64,000 bases of DNA from Marthasterias glacialis (lineage: Eukaryota; Echinodermata; Asteroidea; Forcipulatida; Asteriidae): the NCBI GenBank assembly GCA_911728455.2, contig OU452219.1, forward strand, positions 5,702,320 through 5,766,319. The letters run 5' to 3'. How positions within the stretch are numbered: the first letter of the stretch is position 1; every line of letters begins with the position of its first letter. Under the pieces are notes generated by a model. The model saw only the letters and a list, made by a program, of their open reading frames with translations, had not been told where the DNA came from and made no database searches. Below are positions 1 through 14,100 of the stretch, piece by piece. Made by a program: the position numbers and the translations under genes.

Positions 1-87
1 AAGATACATACACAAAAACAGGCTTTAAGAATACACAGACTGCAAATAATTGTATGCAAAAGCGAGCGATTCTGGCTGAAGATCAGG

Positions 88-209
88 GCCCAATTTCAAA
101 ACGCTGCTTACAGGGAAATTCTGCGCTTACGCCCCGGAGAATCACGCGCTTTACAGTGCACCGTAAGCGCAGAATTTTGTGGTGAGCAGCGCCATGAAAT
201 TGGGCCCAA
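88..209. mobile_element. Palindromic MITE family B
   Basis: GGGCCCAATTTCAAAACGCT at the left and its near inverse GCGCCATGAAATTGGGCCC at the right. CTGCGCTTAC and GTAAGCGCAG form the inner stem. About 120 bp. Confidence 0.85.
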
Positions 210-237
210 TTTACAGTTTGCTACATAAATTCAGTAT

Positions 238-515
238 TGATCAAAATAATGTGTGTGTCGTGGCCAAGTGGTCAACCATATCGGACTCGGGCTCTGTTAG
301 CCTAGACATCGGCGTGTGGGTTTGAATCCCGGTAATATGGCACTTGTGTTCTTGAGCAAGAAACTTGACCATAAATTGCTTCTCTTCATCCAGGTGTATA
401 AATGAGAAACTGCGAAGGCTGAAACAGTATTATGTAGGATTAACCCCATTGCACTAATATAAGCAGTATGAGGTTGCATGCTGCTTAGGGAGTTGAATAA
501 AGATTCAGGGATGGT
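238..515 (+). mobile_element. tRNA (Leu/Ser-type)-derived SINE
   Basis: Head GTCGTGGCCAAGTGGTCAA (A box about 261-272) and GGGTTTGAATCCCGG (B box 318-332), followed by CTTGAGCAAGAAACTTGACC and an unrelated tail. The anticodon arm is not intact, so it is not a tRNA gene. Confidence 0.72.
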
Positions 516-659
516 TTAAGTATACCTGATGAACGGAACTAAGGAGCCCAGTGTTATTAGTATTAATGTGCATTTGTTTATTTTTAAAATGATTAAAACA
601 AGTTCAACTATTCTGATAAACTTTTTCTATTTTTATTTCTCTGCTGGCACTCGTCAATA

Positions 660-912
660 GCCTGTCCAACAACTTTACAAAGTTATAACAGGGAACAACA
701 GGACAATCTCCTTCTCTTAATGATAAGTGTACCAGGTTCTTTTATGTGCAATACACAACCAACGGCTTTACGTCCGTAGGATAAAGCTATAATGGTCAAG
801 CGTCTTACTCACGGACAAGTGGAGAGACAGCGACTCGAACCAACACTCTGCTGATCAGAAACACCAGAACTTGAGTCTGGCATGCAAGAACGCTCTGCCA
901 CGACACGCCAGT
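660..912 (-). mobile_element. tRNA-derived SINE, Leu/Ser-type head
   Basis: The minus strand begins TGGCGTGTCGTGGCAGAGCG and carries GGTTCGAGTCGCTG, then GACGCTTGACCATT and AACCTGGTACACTTATCA. The body resembles 27958-28195. Confidence 0.7.
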
Positions 913-915
913 ACA

Positions 916-1750
916 CATTTTTTTTCACAAGAATCAAAGTCCTAGCACAGCCTTCGAGAATTCACGTTAAACTTTGATCGAGCCTTAAAACAGTTATGTA
1001 CAGGACGATTAAATTGAACAGAAACAAACAGTGGGCTTGCAAATAATTAACACTTTGGGTATGAGGATGCTGATTGATAGTCACATTCATTCAACGAGAA
1101 AACAAGAAACAGCAAGTAAGAAAAATCAATGTTTAAAAATTTCAAGAAAAAGAAAAATCATCAAGATTGTGGGTGGGTGGCCAAAAAATAACTGAACACC
1201 AATTAAAACAAATGGGGGGAAAAAATAATTAAATTGTTTGTGGGTTTGGCAATTTCTTTGTTTCCACAACAAAGTCGCATGCAGGAAGCCAGGGAAAGCC
1301 ATCGACACAACCCCTGAGCTGGGAGAACATTGATCTAATATCTACTTCATCCCAGGCATTAGTTTGTTCTTCAGCGTACAATTTTGAAATATTGATTATT
1401 CTGAATGGCCTTAAAAACAGTTACTTCATGCTGTTTCAAGTGGTGCTTTACTGAACGTAAGAACTGTTTCAAAAGAAATACCTCCACCAGAAGGATACTA
1501 CTACATTCTCAACTGCTTCAACTCAAAGCAAGAAAGTGTTTATAAAGGGGAGCGACAAAACAACCAGGTTTCAACGCTTTAAAAGTTTCCTTGACAACGC
1601 ACTCCAGGGAAGGAAAGTGTATTGCTTTGCGGTAAAATAAAAACCAAGAGTCCAAAGAAACAATCTTTTAGCGTGAGCTTTGGTTTTCTATGCTTATTTA
1701 AGATTTTTGTGTAAAGGATGGCCCCAAGCAACAACAGAAGAATACAACGG
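916..1750. other. 3' flank of PPP4R4, nothing recognised
   Basis: AT-rich. It may hold the final short coding exon or the 3' UTR of PPP4R4; I could not find a convincing one. Confidence 0.4.
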
Positions 1751-1751
1751 T

Positions 1752-1881
1752 AGACTTTTTGGGACGCTAGGTGGCAGCAGAGTTTACAGGTAAATCCACT
1801 GTTCTTGGAAGCGTGTGCATGCTAAAATAAAACACAGCGACATGCCCTGAATGTCTGCTGTCACCTAGCACCCACGAAGTC
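1752..1881. mobile_element. Palindromic MITE family C, second copy
   Basis: Left GACGCTAGGTGGCAGCAGAG, right CTGCTGTCACCTAGCACCC, with CTTGGAAGCGTGTGCATGC inside. Same family as 40295. Lies 95 bases beyond exon 22. Confidence 0.8.
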
Positions 1882-1975
1882 CCTCGTTAATCAGTGTTCG
1901 GGTTTCATTTTCTCAATTTGTCGACAGTTTTCTTCACAGATGATAATAATAAAACTGCTGATACTCAAGACTTAC

Positions 1976-2141
1976 CTTGAAGCAGGAGGCTTATTATTAT
2001 TTGGTTCTTGTACCGTTGGGGATCTCTTCCCTGTCTTTGAAGACAGTGTCGTCACTTTGGATGCGCTGCTTGCTGTGGGTGCCGCAAACGTGGCATTCTC
2101 CATAGATTTCTTGCCCTGGGATTTCGGGGTTTTTGAAGTTC
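1976..2141 (-). CDS. PPP4R4: PPP4R4 coding exon 22 (last one found)
   Basis: Encodes TSKTPKSQGKKSMENATFAA, then PTASSASKVTTLSSKTGKRS, then PTVQEPNNNKPPAS. It is Ser/Lys-rich like the human tail. The acceptor is TTTGATAG. It ends either at donor AAG|GTAAGT, needing a short further exon below 1976 that I could not identify, or by reading on two codons to Arg and TAA. Confidence 0.75.
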
Positions 2142-5100
2142 CTATCAAAAGAGAAACGGAGAAACCTGTTTTGATGATGCGTCCAATGGATCTACATTTT
2201 TCTCAACGAAAATTCATGAAATAAGATTGCTGTGGGGACAAATCAAAATAAAGTCTGTCAACTCCGATGGAAATTGGCTACTTTGACACAAAAGAGAAGT
2301 GTTGTGTAGATACACTATAATTTCTTATCAGTCAACAAAATAATAATAGTAATAAATAAGGCGTTTATATTGTGCTTTTTAAAAACTGACCAAAGCATTG
2401 CACAATACATGAAGAACAATAAGACAATATCAACACAGGCCAAGCATTGGGTAACAAATCAGTCTCACAATTCCTCTTCAAAGTTACAACTGAAGAAGAG
2501 TTTTGAATGTTAACCCATATCCACCTGATTGATCACAGTACATGAACACTGTTCCTGCCTAAGCCCTTGTAGCGCTTATTGCTGCATCACAATAAACATT
2601 CATTATTTACTGCCTTGCAAATAAACTTATCTCACAAACAGTATACTGTTGGAAAGGGCACATCATTCTCTTTAATGTGATATATATTTTGCCATGCTTC
2701 TTGTCTCATATCACTAGTAGTGAGAGTACAAAGATACACACTAACTTCTTGTTCATCTACAAGCATTTTGTGTGTTCTAGGGGAAATCTCGTAGTTTGGC
2801 AGATATGGGCTTATAGGAAAACTGTTCCAAAATGCAGCAGCAGAACATTCCAAAGCCAAAGTTCTACTTGTGACAAAATATGCAAGATATTAAATTTCTG
2901 CACAACCCTGATTCAAGAATGACACCCTCCTACACTTAATAACATTTTTTCAGCAAGTTGACCGACCATTTTAGACCATTCAACTGCTCGGACACAACTG
3001 TGCACAGATTGGTACTGAACCATGTAGGGTGTATATGTACAGTGTAGATGCATTTACCACATCAAAATGCAGGTTGGCATAATAGTTTATCTATCATTCA
3101 AAACCAAAGTGGATGATATTGAATGGTCAGACAGCAGGAGGGTTAGAAATTCTAACTCCTACAAAAACAAAGTGGCAGCATGCTGAGAATCATGCACCTA
3201 CCTTTGTTAAGAGCACTATACACTGATGTATTACTAGATGATGATGATGACGATGATGGAGTTACTCTCCGGCCTGTAGCACTGCCAGTTTTGCTGCTTT
3301 TTGCACCTGATGCTGTTGACAATGTTTACAAAACAATTCTTTGATTATTCTAAGTTTGTGTGCAGCCATAACACAAAGATTACCAACGATAATTGGAATA
3401 GTAAAACTACTGTCTGAAGGTGATCCGTAACAGACTTTCTCACGTAACATTTAATAAATGGACAAAAAATTGTTACTGGTCTCACGTTTTGACCCTAGCA
3501 GAGTCTTTCTCAAAGGATAAATGAAACGAGAAGCTGAGCAACTCCTCCTTGAGATGGATGTTAATTTAAATTAATTTGGAATCCATCGGTCTCAATACAC
3601 AACACTTTGGTATACCTGAACACCTTGCAAGATTTGGTTGGTTTCACTTCACAAAAACTGGCTCTGATGATTACCAGAAGCCCATAGGAGTAGAATTGAG
3701 CTAGTTTTTCTTTCATGATTTATGCAAGAAAAGTTTAATAAATGGATTTGGCTTTTACATATGTTGTAAGACTAAGGATTTCACTGAATTAAACATTTCT
3801 GTTATAAGGAATACCTTTGAACTATAAAATGGATGATTTGGGGGTAAAAGTACACACAAACATATGCCAGCTTTAAAGCCAGAAGTAGCATAAAAATATT
3901 GGGCATGGCGCAGATATGAGCGTGTGGGATGTAATAGCTTACCAAACAGGATGATCCGTGCTTATTGAGTTAACTCTTGACCAGGGCCAAATTTCAATTG
4001 ATGGCCCTGTTTACCACAAGGGAATACTGCACTTACTGCACACCGTAAAACGCGTCATTCTATGGGCCATAAGCTCTAAATTCTATTGTAACTGACATCA
4101 TGAAATTGCCCAGTGCCCCATTTCATGAAGCAATTTACCACAGAACTGTGCACTTACAACGCCCTATAGAGCATATAACTCTATGGATCGTTAGCGCAGA
4201 ATTCCACAGTAGGCAGTGCCATGGAATGGGGCCCAGACTGTTTGCTTGGCTCCATGCTAATGGTTGATTTGAGTAAACGGTGCCACATCCACCACAATCA
4301 AGTACAATCATGGAATGGACTTTGAACGACTCAGCATCCCTTACTTTTGCGAGCCGTTGCTGTTGCGGCCGTTGTACTCGTTGTTCCTGTCTTACTCTCT
4401 TTCCTCTTGTCACCAGCCTTGGCTGAGCCAGGAGCCTTGCTGCTGCCTGTCTTACTGTCAGCCTCCTCGTGATCTCGTCTCTCCATCTCAAGGAGGAGTT
4501 GCTCATCTTCTTCTTTCTTCTGATCCAGAAGGTCGTCTTCCTGGTGATGCTTGGATGACTGTTGAAAGAAATTACGATCAATACCAAAATGTTAACGACC
4601 ATTCTGTACAAGCTCATCGACTATCCACATCAATAGAAAAGGAAAGCTCTCCTCCAAATTTTCTCAAAAGAAAACAGCAAATTATGAGAACGTTTGCTGA
4701 CTTAACTTCGTTTTCCAATCATGACAACGATATTCTCAACAACAAAAAATGGGTCCAGAGTTTCCAAAAATTAATCCCATGGATGGTGCCAGAAACAAAT
4801 CGGAAAGCATGTCGTCCAAACGCTGTTCAGGTAATACCATATTATTTATTAATGTTAATATAAAAGTGCCCCGAATTGTTTCTTTGCTTTGCCAGCCTTT
4901 GTATTATCTTGTTATTCTTGAGTGGCAAAAAGCCTGTATGAATTGCGGTAGTATTGCCCCTATGACGGAGAATACATTATGAGAGCCAGCATTCAGTTTC
5001 GGTTTTGTTCCACTTAATTCCACTGGCGGAATCAGTCTAATCGTTAGAGTATACAATTCTTCAGTGTGGTGTAAAACACAAATAACAAACTGTGAAAGAT

Positions 5101-8100
5101 TTAGAAGAGCTGACTTACTACTCCAACAGTCATCTTTATCCTATCCAGTTCAAAAACAGCCTGAAATGAAATAAAAAATAAAGACAGTTTAATAACAGAT
5201 ATAATGTATGTTCCCGGTACGATTATTAAATCAAATAAAATGTTTGCCGTATCCACTGCTAATTACAGGCTTCGAAGTAGCCTCCCATCACATGCTCGGT
5301 GGTCTTGTGGTGAAGACATATGCTCCAGGATGTGGGGTTCGAATCCAATCTGAGTAGCCTGTTGGGTGAAAAGCACTGAGTCTATTGTGCTTACCACACA
5401 CCGCAAATATACAGCCAAAATATTAAATAATTACAGTGTTGCAACACTTTTAATGGCACGCTGATCAGAAAAAGGAAAAATCAACTGACAGCAGATGTGG
5501 ACACTAAATTTCAAAATCATAGGTGACGTCTTGGTATGGTACCTACCCTTCTCACTGCAGTGACTACATCTTGATCATTCTCTGTGCTGAGTAGCCGTCT
5601 GACTAACGTCTCAAGCTGCTGTAATAACTGCAAGTCTTTGGGTAGTTTGAATTGGGATTTCAGCGACGGTAGTAAGGAGCAGAACTTTAACCTGAGGAAG
5701 ACGGAATGTCACAATATGAATAATAATAATAAAATATCTCGGAGGCTAATCGTCCTTACTGCCAGCTGAGAAGCTGAATTGTGAAGGACGCGGCTACACG
5801 TGTTCGAGCTGCAGGCATTCAAGGGCACCTTTGGCAGCCATCCACATCAACCCATATATGACCACAGCCTGAGATCAAAAGTGTTTGGTTTTCTCCGAAG
5901 GGAGGAAAACCAGATGGCCTGGAGAAAAAGCCTTGTGGTACAGGAGGAACCAAGGCACAACCAAGGTTCTTGTATTAACAGGGGTCTCCACTCTATAAGC
6001 TCTGCTTTTCAGAGACCTCCATAGACGCACTTTCTATATGTACAAGTTATTGCAATTATATAATGAATGATAGAGTAAATTACATGTGTTGCATCAATGG
6101 CCAAATAAATAATATTACTAATAACAACAATGGAAGAACCAGTCTGTTTTACTTGATCTGCATCTCGTCACCTTGAATCAAACACACCCTCACATCGGAT
6201 TCTCACCTGACATTTGGTACTGGATCCTGTGCAAGTTGTATGACAGAGTTGTACAGGTTTTCTTTGAAGAAGTTTTTGGAGAATAGCTCCAGGGAATAAT
6301 GGCAGATGTCTATGAATAGCTTCCTGTAGCGATGGTTCCTGGAATGGCAGCATTCTGAACGCAAACAGGATACAAAACAGGGAAAAAAACTGATTAGAGG
6401 GGACTTGAACGTACGAAAATACTTGGAGGGGGCAGACTGCTGCAGGTTCCCCAGAGGGAATGAGCATTGGCCTCACAGCGGGCATGATATTTGGACCTTG
6501 GAAACATAGTAGGAAAATGTTATTGAGTACTAAGACTGACCCACATGTACGTGGTGTAGACTTTTAAAGACTTTTCAGGCTATTTAACTAGTTAATGCCC
6601 AATGACGTGTATACATGCCATTGAAATTTGTGTTTTTGTGTGAAATTCAAAGCCTGGAACAAAAGTCGCCTGGACACTCCGCTACAGAGCATACACTCAC
6701 TGATTAATGCTTCGTTTCACCCACACAAAGAGGATGAATGGTACTGGAAATTATGCTGAAATTCTCCCTTTATGCAGGGTTTATTGTGTAATCCCCAATT
6801 AAAGACCCTAGTCCTTTTGTTACAAGAAGAATATTACAAGAAATCGAGAAGCTTCCACCACTGTACACCATTGTATTTCGGCTCAATGGAGGTAAGTCCG
6901 AGTGAACTGAGTCTTCAGCCTTGGTTCCGGTCTTAGGACCAATCCTCAGCTGTGTTTCAAATGTGTGAACGTTCCAGATGATCTCAGATGATCTTACTGC
7001 ACTGTAACCTGTTTCAGATTGCAAATATTTCAAGTTTTCCCCAATGATAATCATATCAGCCTGAAATGCCTTCAAGGATGATTTTGATTTGAATTGTTTG
7101 CCATAAACATTTCACACGATACATAAACAAATAAAAATAAAATGATCTCACCTTCAATAAGTCTCCCACATATATCTTGCCTCTGCTCTAGTCGGCGGTT
7201 GTAACGCATGAAGACACATAACGTGTGGGCAGCAGCTAGTTGCACAGGTAAAACCCTCTGGTGAACAAAGACACACAGAACGAGAAGATCAGGGTTGAGA
7301 TTTTTGACAAATGTTAACATTCCTGAATAATGGTATCCAGGAACCACCCAGATGTTACGATTCAAGAGGTTGGCAGACTCTGTGCATCACCAGAAATACA
7401 AAACTACGGGTTTGACAGAATGTGGAATATTTCTTCTCCCTTTGGTGACTGCTTTACTTCTTTTCAAGAACATTTTAAGGCTCAAGGAGATTTTGAGAAA
7501 ACACTGAAAAATCACACGCCTGTGAGATTACTGGAAGGGCCGTCTTACAACAGGGAACGACGTCTTAGAAAACATCCACGATGATTCACAGCTCAATGGA
7601 AAAACAAAAAAAATGGCAATTTCTGCCCGGGGCTTTCTGCAGTCCTTCCTGCACCAACAAATTCATCTCTCAGCCCCCATAAAGGAACGGATCTTAGTCA
7701 GGATCTAGATCATGTTAACCCGTGACGAGACATGCTTTATAAAACAGCCACAGAGCCCGGACTCCCTGCAGGCATACATTTTACACAGCTCAACGGAAGA
7801 AAACATAGAACATGTTACACTTTATGGAGATTGCACTTTTTGACAGGAAAAAAAGGGACACACATCAAAACTTGTTCAGATTTTGTGTGGTGATTACGCT
7901 TTCTTGCCTGCCAGGAAATTCCCTGGAATGCACAAGCTCTTTCTTTTGGCAAACATGTTGACCATGTCAATCTATCTCACTAGGGCAGTCTGTGCTGAAA
8001 TCAGGGGTTCTTTTTAGTAAGTGACATGTAGCATAAGTACTTTTCCATTCTCTCCAGAGAAATAGTCAAAAGACAAAAAAAGAAAGATATTGAGGTCCCC

Positions 8101-11100
8101 ATACAAATATTAATAATTTGTGTTGGGGTGTACCTGTGTGAACGGGTCTACCCTTTCACACCAAGGACATTTTACAAAGGGATCAAGTCGGTCTCACAAA
8201 TTGAGAATGTCCCTGATTTTGAACACCAATGCAGTCGTTGCTTTAAAAAACCCCAAAGTACCCAAAAATGGGAGAACAAAGCAAGTTCCTAAACTCACTG
8301 GGTTGACAAACATGGGTGGGTAGGCATACACACGTTGTGGGGACATTTATACAATGGAACAAAGGTCCCAACGATGTTTTTCTTTGTCAAACCCTGTCCT
8401 CACAAGGTAATGCAATAGAAAAGGGAATAAAAGAACAACAACAGGGAGTCCCCACAACTAGGTGTTAAAAAAGAAGGCGTATACATACGTGTGCAGTAAT
8501 ATGTTTGAAGAACATCGGTACCATCTTGTTGTAGATCTGGTCACTCGTCAAGCATCTTGGAAGACAGCTGTACTTATCCAGTATGTCTCGATGCAATCTC
8601 CAATTCCTTGAAGAGGCCGCGGCGGTCTCAGCTGATATCAAGGCTGGGATCAGATCCACTAGACCCGTAATCTTGTTGGTGTGACAGAGAGAGAGAGAGA
8701 GATGTAAATCAAATTAATACATCTGATAATTTCGATATCAAACTTTTTTGAGAAACATAAAAAAAAAAAATGACTTATGAAATAAGCTGAAGGTTAAACT
8801 TTCAAAATTATTGAAGTAAATATGAGTGCAATGCCTATAAGTGAGTGTATCATGAAGTGTGGTTTTACAGTCATGGTGTTTGCTGTGTCAAGGTCTTGGC
8901 CTTGGTGCAAGGTCAAAAGTACCCAATGACTGTCTGATTGTCTAACAGAAGCGACTGTTAGTCTGGAAACAAGCAGCCTTGACCTTTGGTAATGACATTC
9001 CAGACCTGGTTGATTTCTTCCCCAACTTGTCGTCATGGCATCCGGATATCATTTCAGTTAATCTAATGATTTAGATGCAGACTATTTTTATTAACCACTT
9101 TCTGTTATTGAATCTACTTCATCTGTATGGTTGGCTGTGATCAAAATATAGATGCAGTCAAAGTGGGCGACGTGCAATGGCAAATCTACATTAAGGCCCT
9201 GTGACTATAAATCTATCCCGAATACTGTTTGTAAAAGACATAATGAAGTAGTTCACGTCATCAAGACACAACAAGTAGTTCGTGTCTTCAACCCCCCCCC
9301 CAAAAAAAAAAAAAAAAAAAAAAAATTGATAAATAAATAAAAAAATAGAAGACAAAAAAAAAGGCACAGCTTGGCAGAAGTTAAAACTTTCTTGTTAATA
9401 TCACTCATGCAATCAATTCAAAGGAGCCATTTCTGGTATTGGATCAAGCAGATTAGACAGACCATAATCCCCGGCACAACAATCAACAGGTAAAAACACA
9501 CCCAAAACAGTTTCATCGTTGATGGGCCCCCACACTTGAATAGGCTCTAAATCTCAAACTTATAAATGTAATTGTTAACGCTTGGATCTCATGCATGATG
9601 ACATCAACTCCATGCAGTTTGTGTCGATGAAACTGAATGCTAGACCATGAAGTATATCAACACGGCCTCTTCAAGATAAAGTAAAGGAATGGTAATCATT
9701 TGAGACAAAAGAAAAAACAGTTGATTAGTTTCAATCTGAAAGCTTTAGCTCACTGATTATAGAGTTCATACCAGTACCAATCTTCCAAAGAAATAGTTCC
9801 GTCTGAAATACAGTCAAAAGTCCTGAAAATAACATCTTAAGACCCCCAAATCACCAGCTGCTTATTTCCATTGCCACAACCGAAACAAGCGTACACATGA
9901 ATGTGAACAAAAGAAACAAATCCCCAAACAAACAAAAAACAAAAAAATCACCGTTCACTCTAAAAACAGGAACACCTAGGTTGGTTATACGGTTGATTGA
10001 AAACATGCTTCATTCATCAGGAGGTAGGTCACACTCAGAGCATAACTTCCTGAATGGAGCCAAAGTCATCACTAAGAAGCCAACCTCGTTCCCAGGGGTG
10101 TTCGATCGCGCCGCGACATTTTTTTTCCCCAGCATGCCTCCCTCGATCACAATCTCTGGAATTGTGACATTTAAATCTAGGAGAACTTAATCAGTCGTGT
10201 TGCCGATCTACTCTATGTGCCCGCTCAAAATGGTAACCCGCAAAAGAGGCATCAAATCATAGATCAACTGGTTCCCTCTCAATCTCTTTTGATTTTGTGA
10301 CCTGTCTAACTGTATGCAGTTTAGGATGACCGTGCAAAAACACGATTCATTTGAAGTGGGATCCCATCAAAGTACTTCCATTTTTACATGTACGTACTAA
10401 GCACCCCTACAAGCGCTGAAAGGTTTTAACAAGCGTGCACGCAAAGCAGTCACTTTTGATAGCCAATCAACATTGTTTTTCAGTGCTTCCCTACAAGGGG
10501 TTAGTGACGAGAAGTATCGATACAGCGCGCTGCCCATGGTAGCGAGGTTGCTAAGAAGCCAAAGAACAAACGATTTGAAATAGCAAATACTGGATGAAAT
10601 TAGTACGGCTCTTGATGTGTGAAAAGTTAACGTAGGTGGGTAAAGGTTGAATTTGACTCAGTACCAGCGTAAATGCAAAGCAAAAGTAGACGTCGAAAAA
10701 TCATAACAGCTTTTTATTCATTTGTCCACGTCAAACTGTCTTCATCAGCTTGGGGGTACTGTTTCCCATCAGCGTCCATTTTGGACATCACCTTTTGCTT
10801 TGCATTCACATCCACGTGGGTCATGAATCAAGCTTGTAACGGATGACAGCCAGCAATGCATGATGGGGGGATTACAATTACCAGCTTACCCTTCGACACA
10901 GAACAAGATTGTCAAAACCAAAGCCAAGAATCTACGATTGAAAAAACGGAGTAGCACGCACAAGGTGAAATAATTGGGACGAGAATTCTGCACACTTCAA
11001 AGGAGGTCTGTTGTTCCCGACTTAAAAAATGTCACAGGGCAAAGATAGACCCTGAGTGTATCAAAAGACCATCAAATCTCCACTTTTTTTCAAATGTCAG

Positions 11101-14100
11101 AACCAGTTAAGCGTAACGTTGTTTCCTTCACACATTAACCCCAGCAGTGTCAAAGGCCGGTTCTATCGGACTAAATTTTGGAATGTGTTTCTACAGGGAC
11201 GATTAAAACTGGCCCTATTTATGATGCATTTTTATTGGTTACATCACACCTAAAATGACCTTTGTGTAAGTTCAAGTTGTGACCAAGATCAAGTTTGGGA
11301 AGTTACCTTTAAACTAGTGTGTCCCTTTAAAATACCGTCATTGTATTTATAATTTATATTTGCGCTTTATAAGACAAAAGTGGTAATTCACAGTTTAAAA
11401 TGCGTGGCATTACGGACATTTAAAGAGGGGGGGGGGGGCTCCAAGGTCGAATTCAGTTTTGTGATGCTCTTTCTTTCCAGAGTCGTTATGCAAGTAGGAA
11501 AATTTACAAGTCTCTGACCTCACGCTAAAATGGCATAAAATATTATTTTATTTTTATACTCTTTCAGAGTGAATTTTGAAACCCGACATCATTGGTTATC
11601 AAAAAGACATGGGTCTGTACATTAGTCAAAAGGTCAAATTCAATTGTTTTAATTGAAGATCATCAAAATTCAGTAACAATTCAATAACTGCGGTGGTGTA
11701 AACCACCATGAACAAGCTGCTTGGATTAGTGTATACAGTGCTTGATACACATCGGTGTATGGGTAAAACACAATATTCCTCATCCCTGATGCAAATTCAA
11801 CATCTATTACAACCATATTTTTTTGTTGTTGCTATTTTAGTACAGGTGATTCCTTGTTTTATCATTAGCTTGCGCTAGATTTGCAACACCAGGATTTGAC
11901 AATGCACGAGCAGAGGTTATTAGGCAAGATGAGGGTGTTGTCCCCATAGCTTTAAGTTGCATCACCAGATTTGTTGCCGAAAGACCACAAAATTACGACC
12001 AAAATTAAGACTTTCTTCTGAGAACAAATTTTGACAGATGATACTAACTCAAAACAAAAAACCTGAAAATACTTTCGCGTTTTATCCACGCACAATGCAC
12101 ATAACACTTGTAACATGGCAAACATTTGTCCATGGCTGCTGGTATGTGAGAACAAGTCAGGTCCAAACAATAACTCATTTTGCATCTTTTAACTAACCAT
12201 CACTAATCGTAGACACATTTTGTTATTTTTGAATATCTTAAAATGAAAATTTATAATTTCCTTGAACTAAGGAAAATGGCTACCTAATATCTAAATCAAT
12301 TTTTTCACCATAAATTTAGCAAAAAATCGGTAATGCATCTTTAAGTCCCTGTACCAAAGTCCACCTTTAAAAAATTGATGGAGTTTAAGAGGAGGGTAAA
12401 GCAACACTGGAAGTGTTTTTTTTATTATCATTTTACTTTCTACCTCAATAGTATCTCACATCCGTAAAAGGACAGCAGTGAAGCGGCAAACATATTGTAT
12501 CTATCAGGTTCCCATGGTAAACTGCAGTGAAATGTTTTTTCTTTTATATTAGCTATCATAGACAGATCTAATCCAGTGTTATGAGATGTAATTTATGAGG
12601 CACAGTAAAAAAGACATAAATAAATAAAACACTGTTTAAATAAACCCAAGGTTTTTTTTGTGTTTATGTTTTTTAAATACACAGTGTACGAATGCTCTGT
12701 AAATATTTCTGTAAGATGTTTACCTTTGATTCCGTGACTACGTTGCCGCCCTTAGCAAATGTGTCCAAGGTTTCCGGCAAGTGGGTTATGATGCCCTGAA
12801 TTACCTGGAGGCGGTAAATGAGATTGGTAATAAGGATTTTTAATGGTAAATGCAGTTATTATATGCAGTTAATATATTACCATGAGGTCTCGATGCACTT
12901 CTTGTTATCCCTGGTTGTCGGGCATATTTAACCCTTCAGAGATCAATCATTTCTCTAAGGATGAGCGTGGATGAAAATGAAAACATTCACAAAACACCGG
13001 TGGAGGTTTTGCTGGCTACCAACCACTCCATAACCCGTATCAATGGCAGCATTCTGTGCTTAAATGTAGAAGGTTTAGTCTCCCTTTGGTGACTGCTTTA
13101 CTTCTTTCAAGAAATTTTGAAGGCTCAAGGAAATTTTGACTAAATACCAACATCAGGAAACATCCTGAAAAAATAACATGCCTACAAAACTTGTGGTCGT
13201 TGGCGGCCGATACAGGCATTTTGGTACAAGCTGCTTACAGCTGCTATGGTCTCTGGACGGTTAGGGGTACACTACATGGCTGGCAATGACCAAAAGCATA
13301 TATCACAATTTCTATCAATCTTGTTATAAACTTGACAATAGCACCATGTCCCCAAAAGTATTGTATCAGGAATACTACAAGATGCAAGACAAATGTCCCA
13401 AAGCTCAGTCGTTGTTTCAATTGCTCGGCCATTGTTTCAATTTGTTAAAACAAAATACACAGGTATATAAACATGCATTTGAACCCCCACCCCCCCACCC
13501 CAGTTTTCTTGAAAATGTTACCACCTAGTTTGGTGAAATTTTTAGGGGTTGGTTGTACGTGTGTTCGTTGAACACTTAAGAAATGGGTATGAATGTACTC
13601 TTACGAAAACCAGTTACAGGCCTTCAAACCACTCCCAGATCTGTCTAAATTTCCCAGGTGGACCTTCAACCCTTGTGCAGCTAGTGAGCAGAGTTGCAGA
13701 TAATCCATAGAGGGATTATCTCAGCAGTGGATTATCCATGTCAATCTTTACGCTCGTAAAGATGACATAGATTTTAGTCATATCAAGTCACAGTTACTTT
13801 GTTTTGTCTAAGAATGTTGGCATTCTTTTTACCTCAAGTAGATCATCTTTCAGCAGACTGATTAATTCACCCTGTATCGTAAGAACATTGGAGCCGAGCA
13901 TCTTGGCAACCTGAAACAAAAAGTACATCATCTTCTTATGTTGCATCAATAGATTTCTGCATCCAATATTGCCTCCAGCAATTTTGCAAGCAAACAAAAA
14001 ATGACACAAAACTGTATTGTTCTATTTCAAATTTCTTTTGGGTTTCAACTTCATTGGCTGTTTTTATTGTTTCTGAAGGTTTGCAATAATAGCAACATTT

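Noticed and set aside
1540-1600. Candidate last exon of PPP4R4 on the minus strand (after TTTTAAAG)
   Set aside because: The resulting tail has no resemblance to the family and the acceptor is weak.
4315-4863. 182-codon plus-strand frame
   Set aside because: It is the antisense shadow of PPP4R4 exon 20 and its flanking intron.
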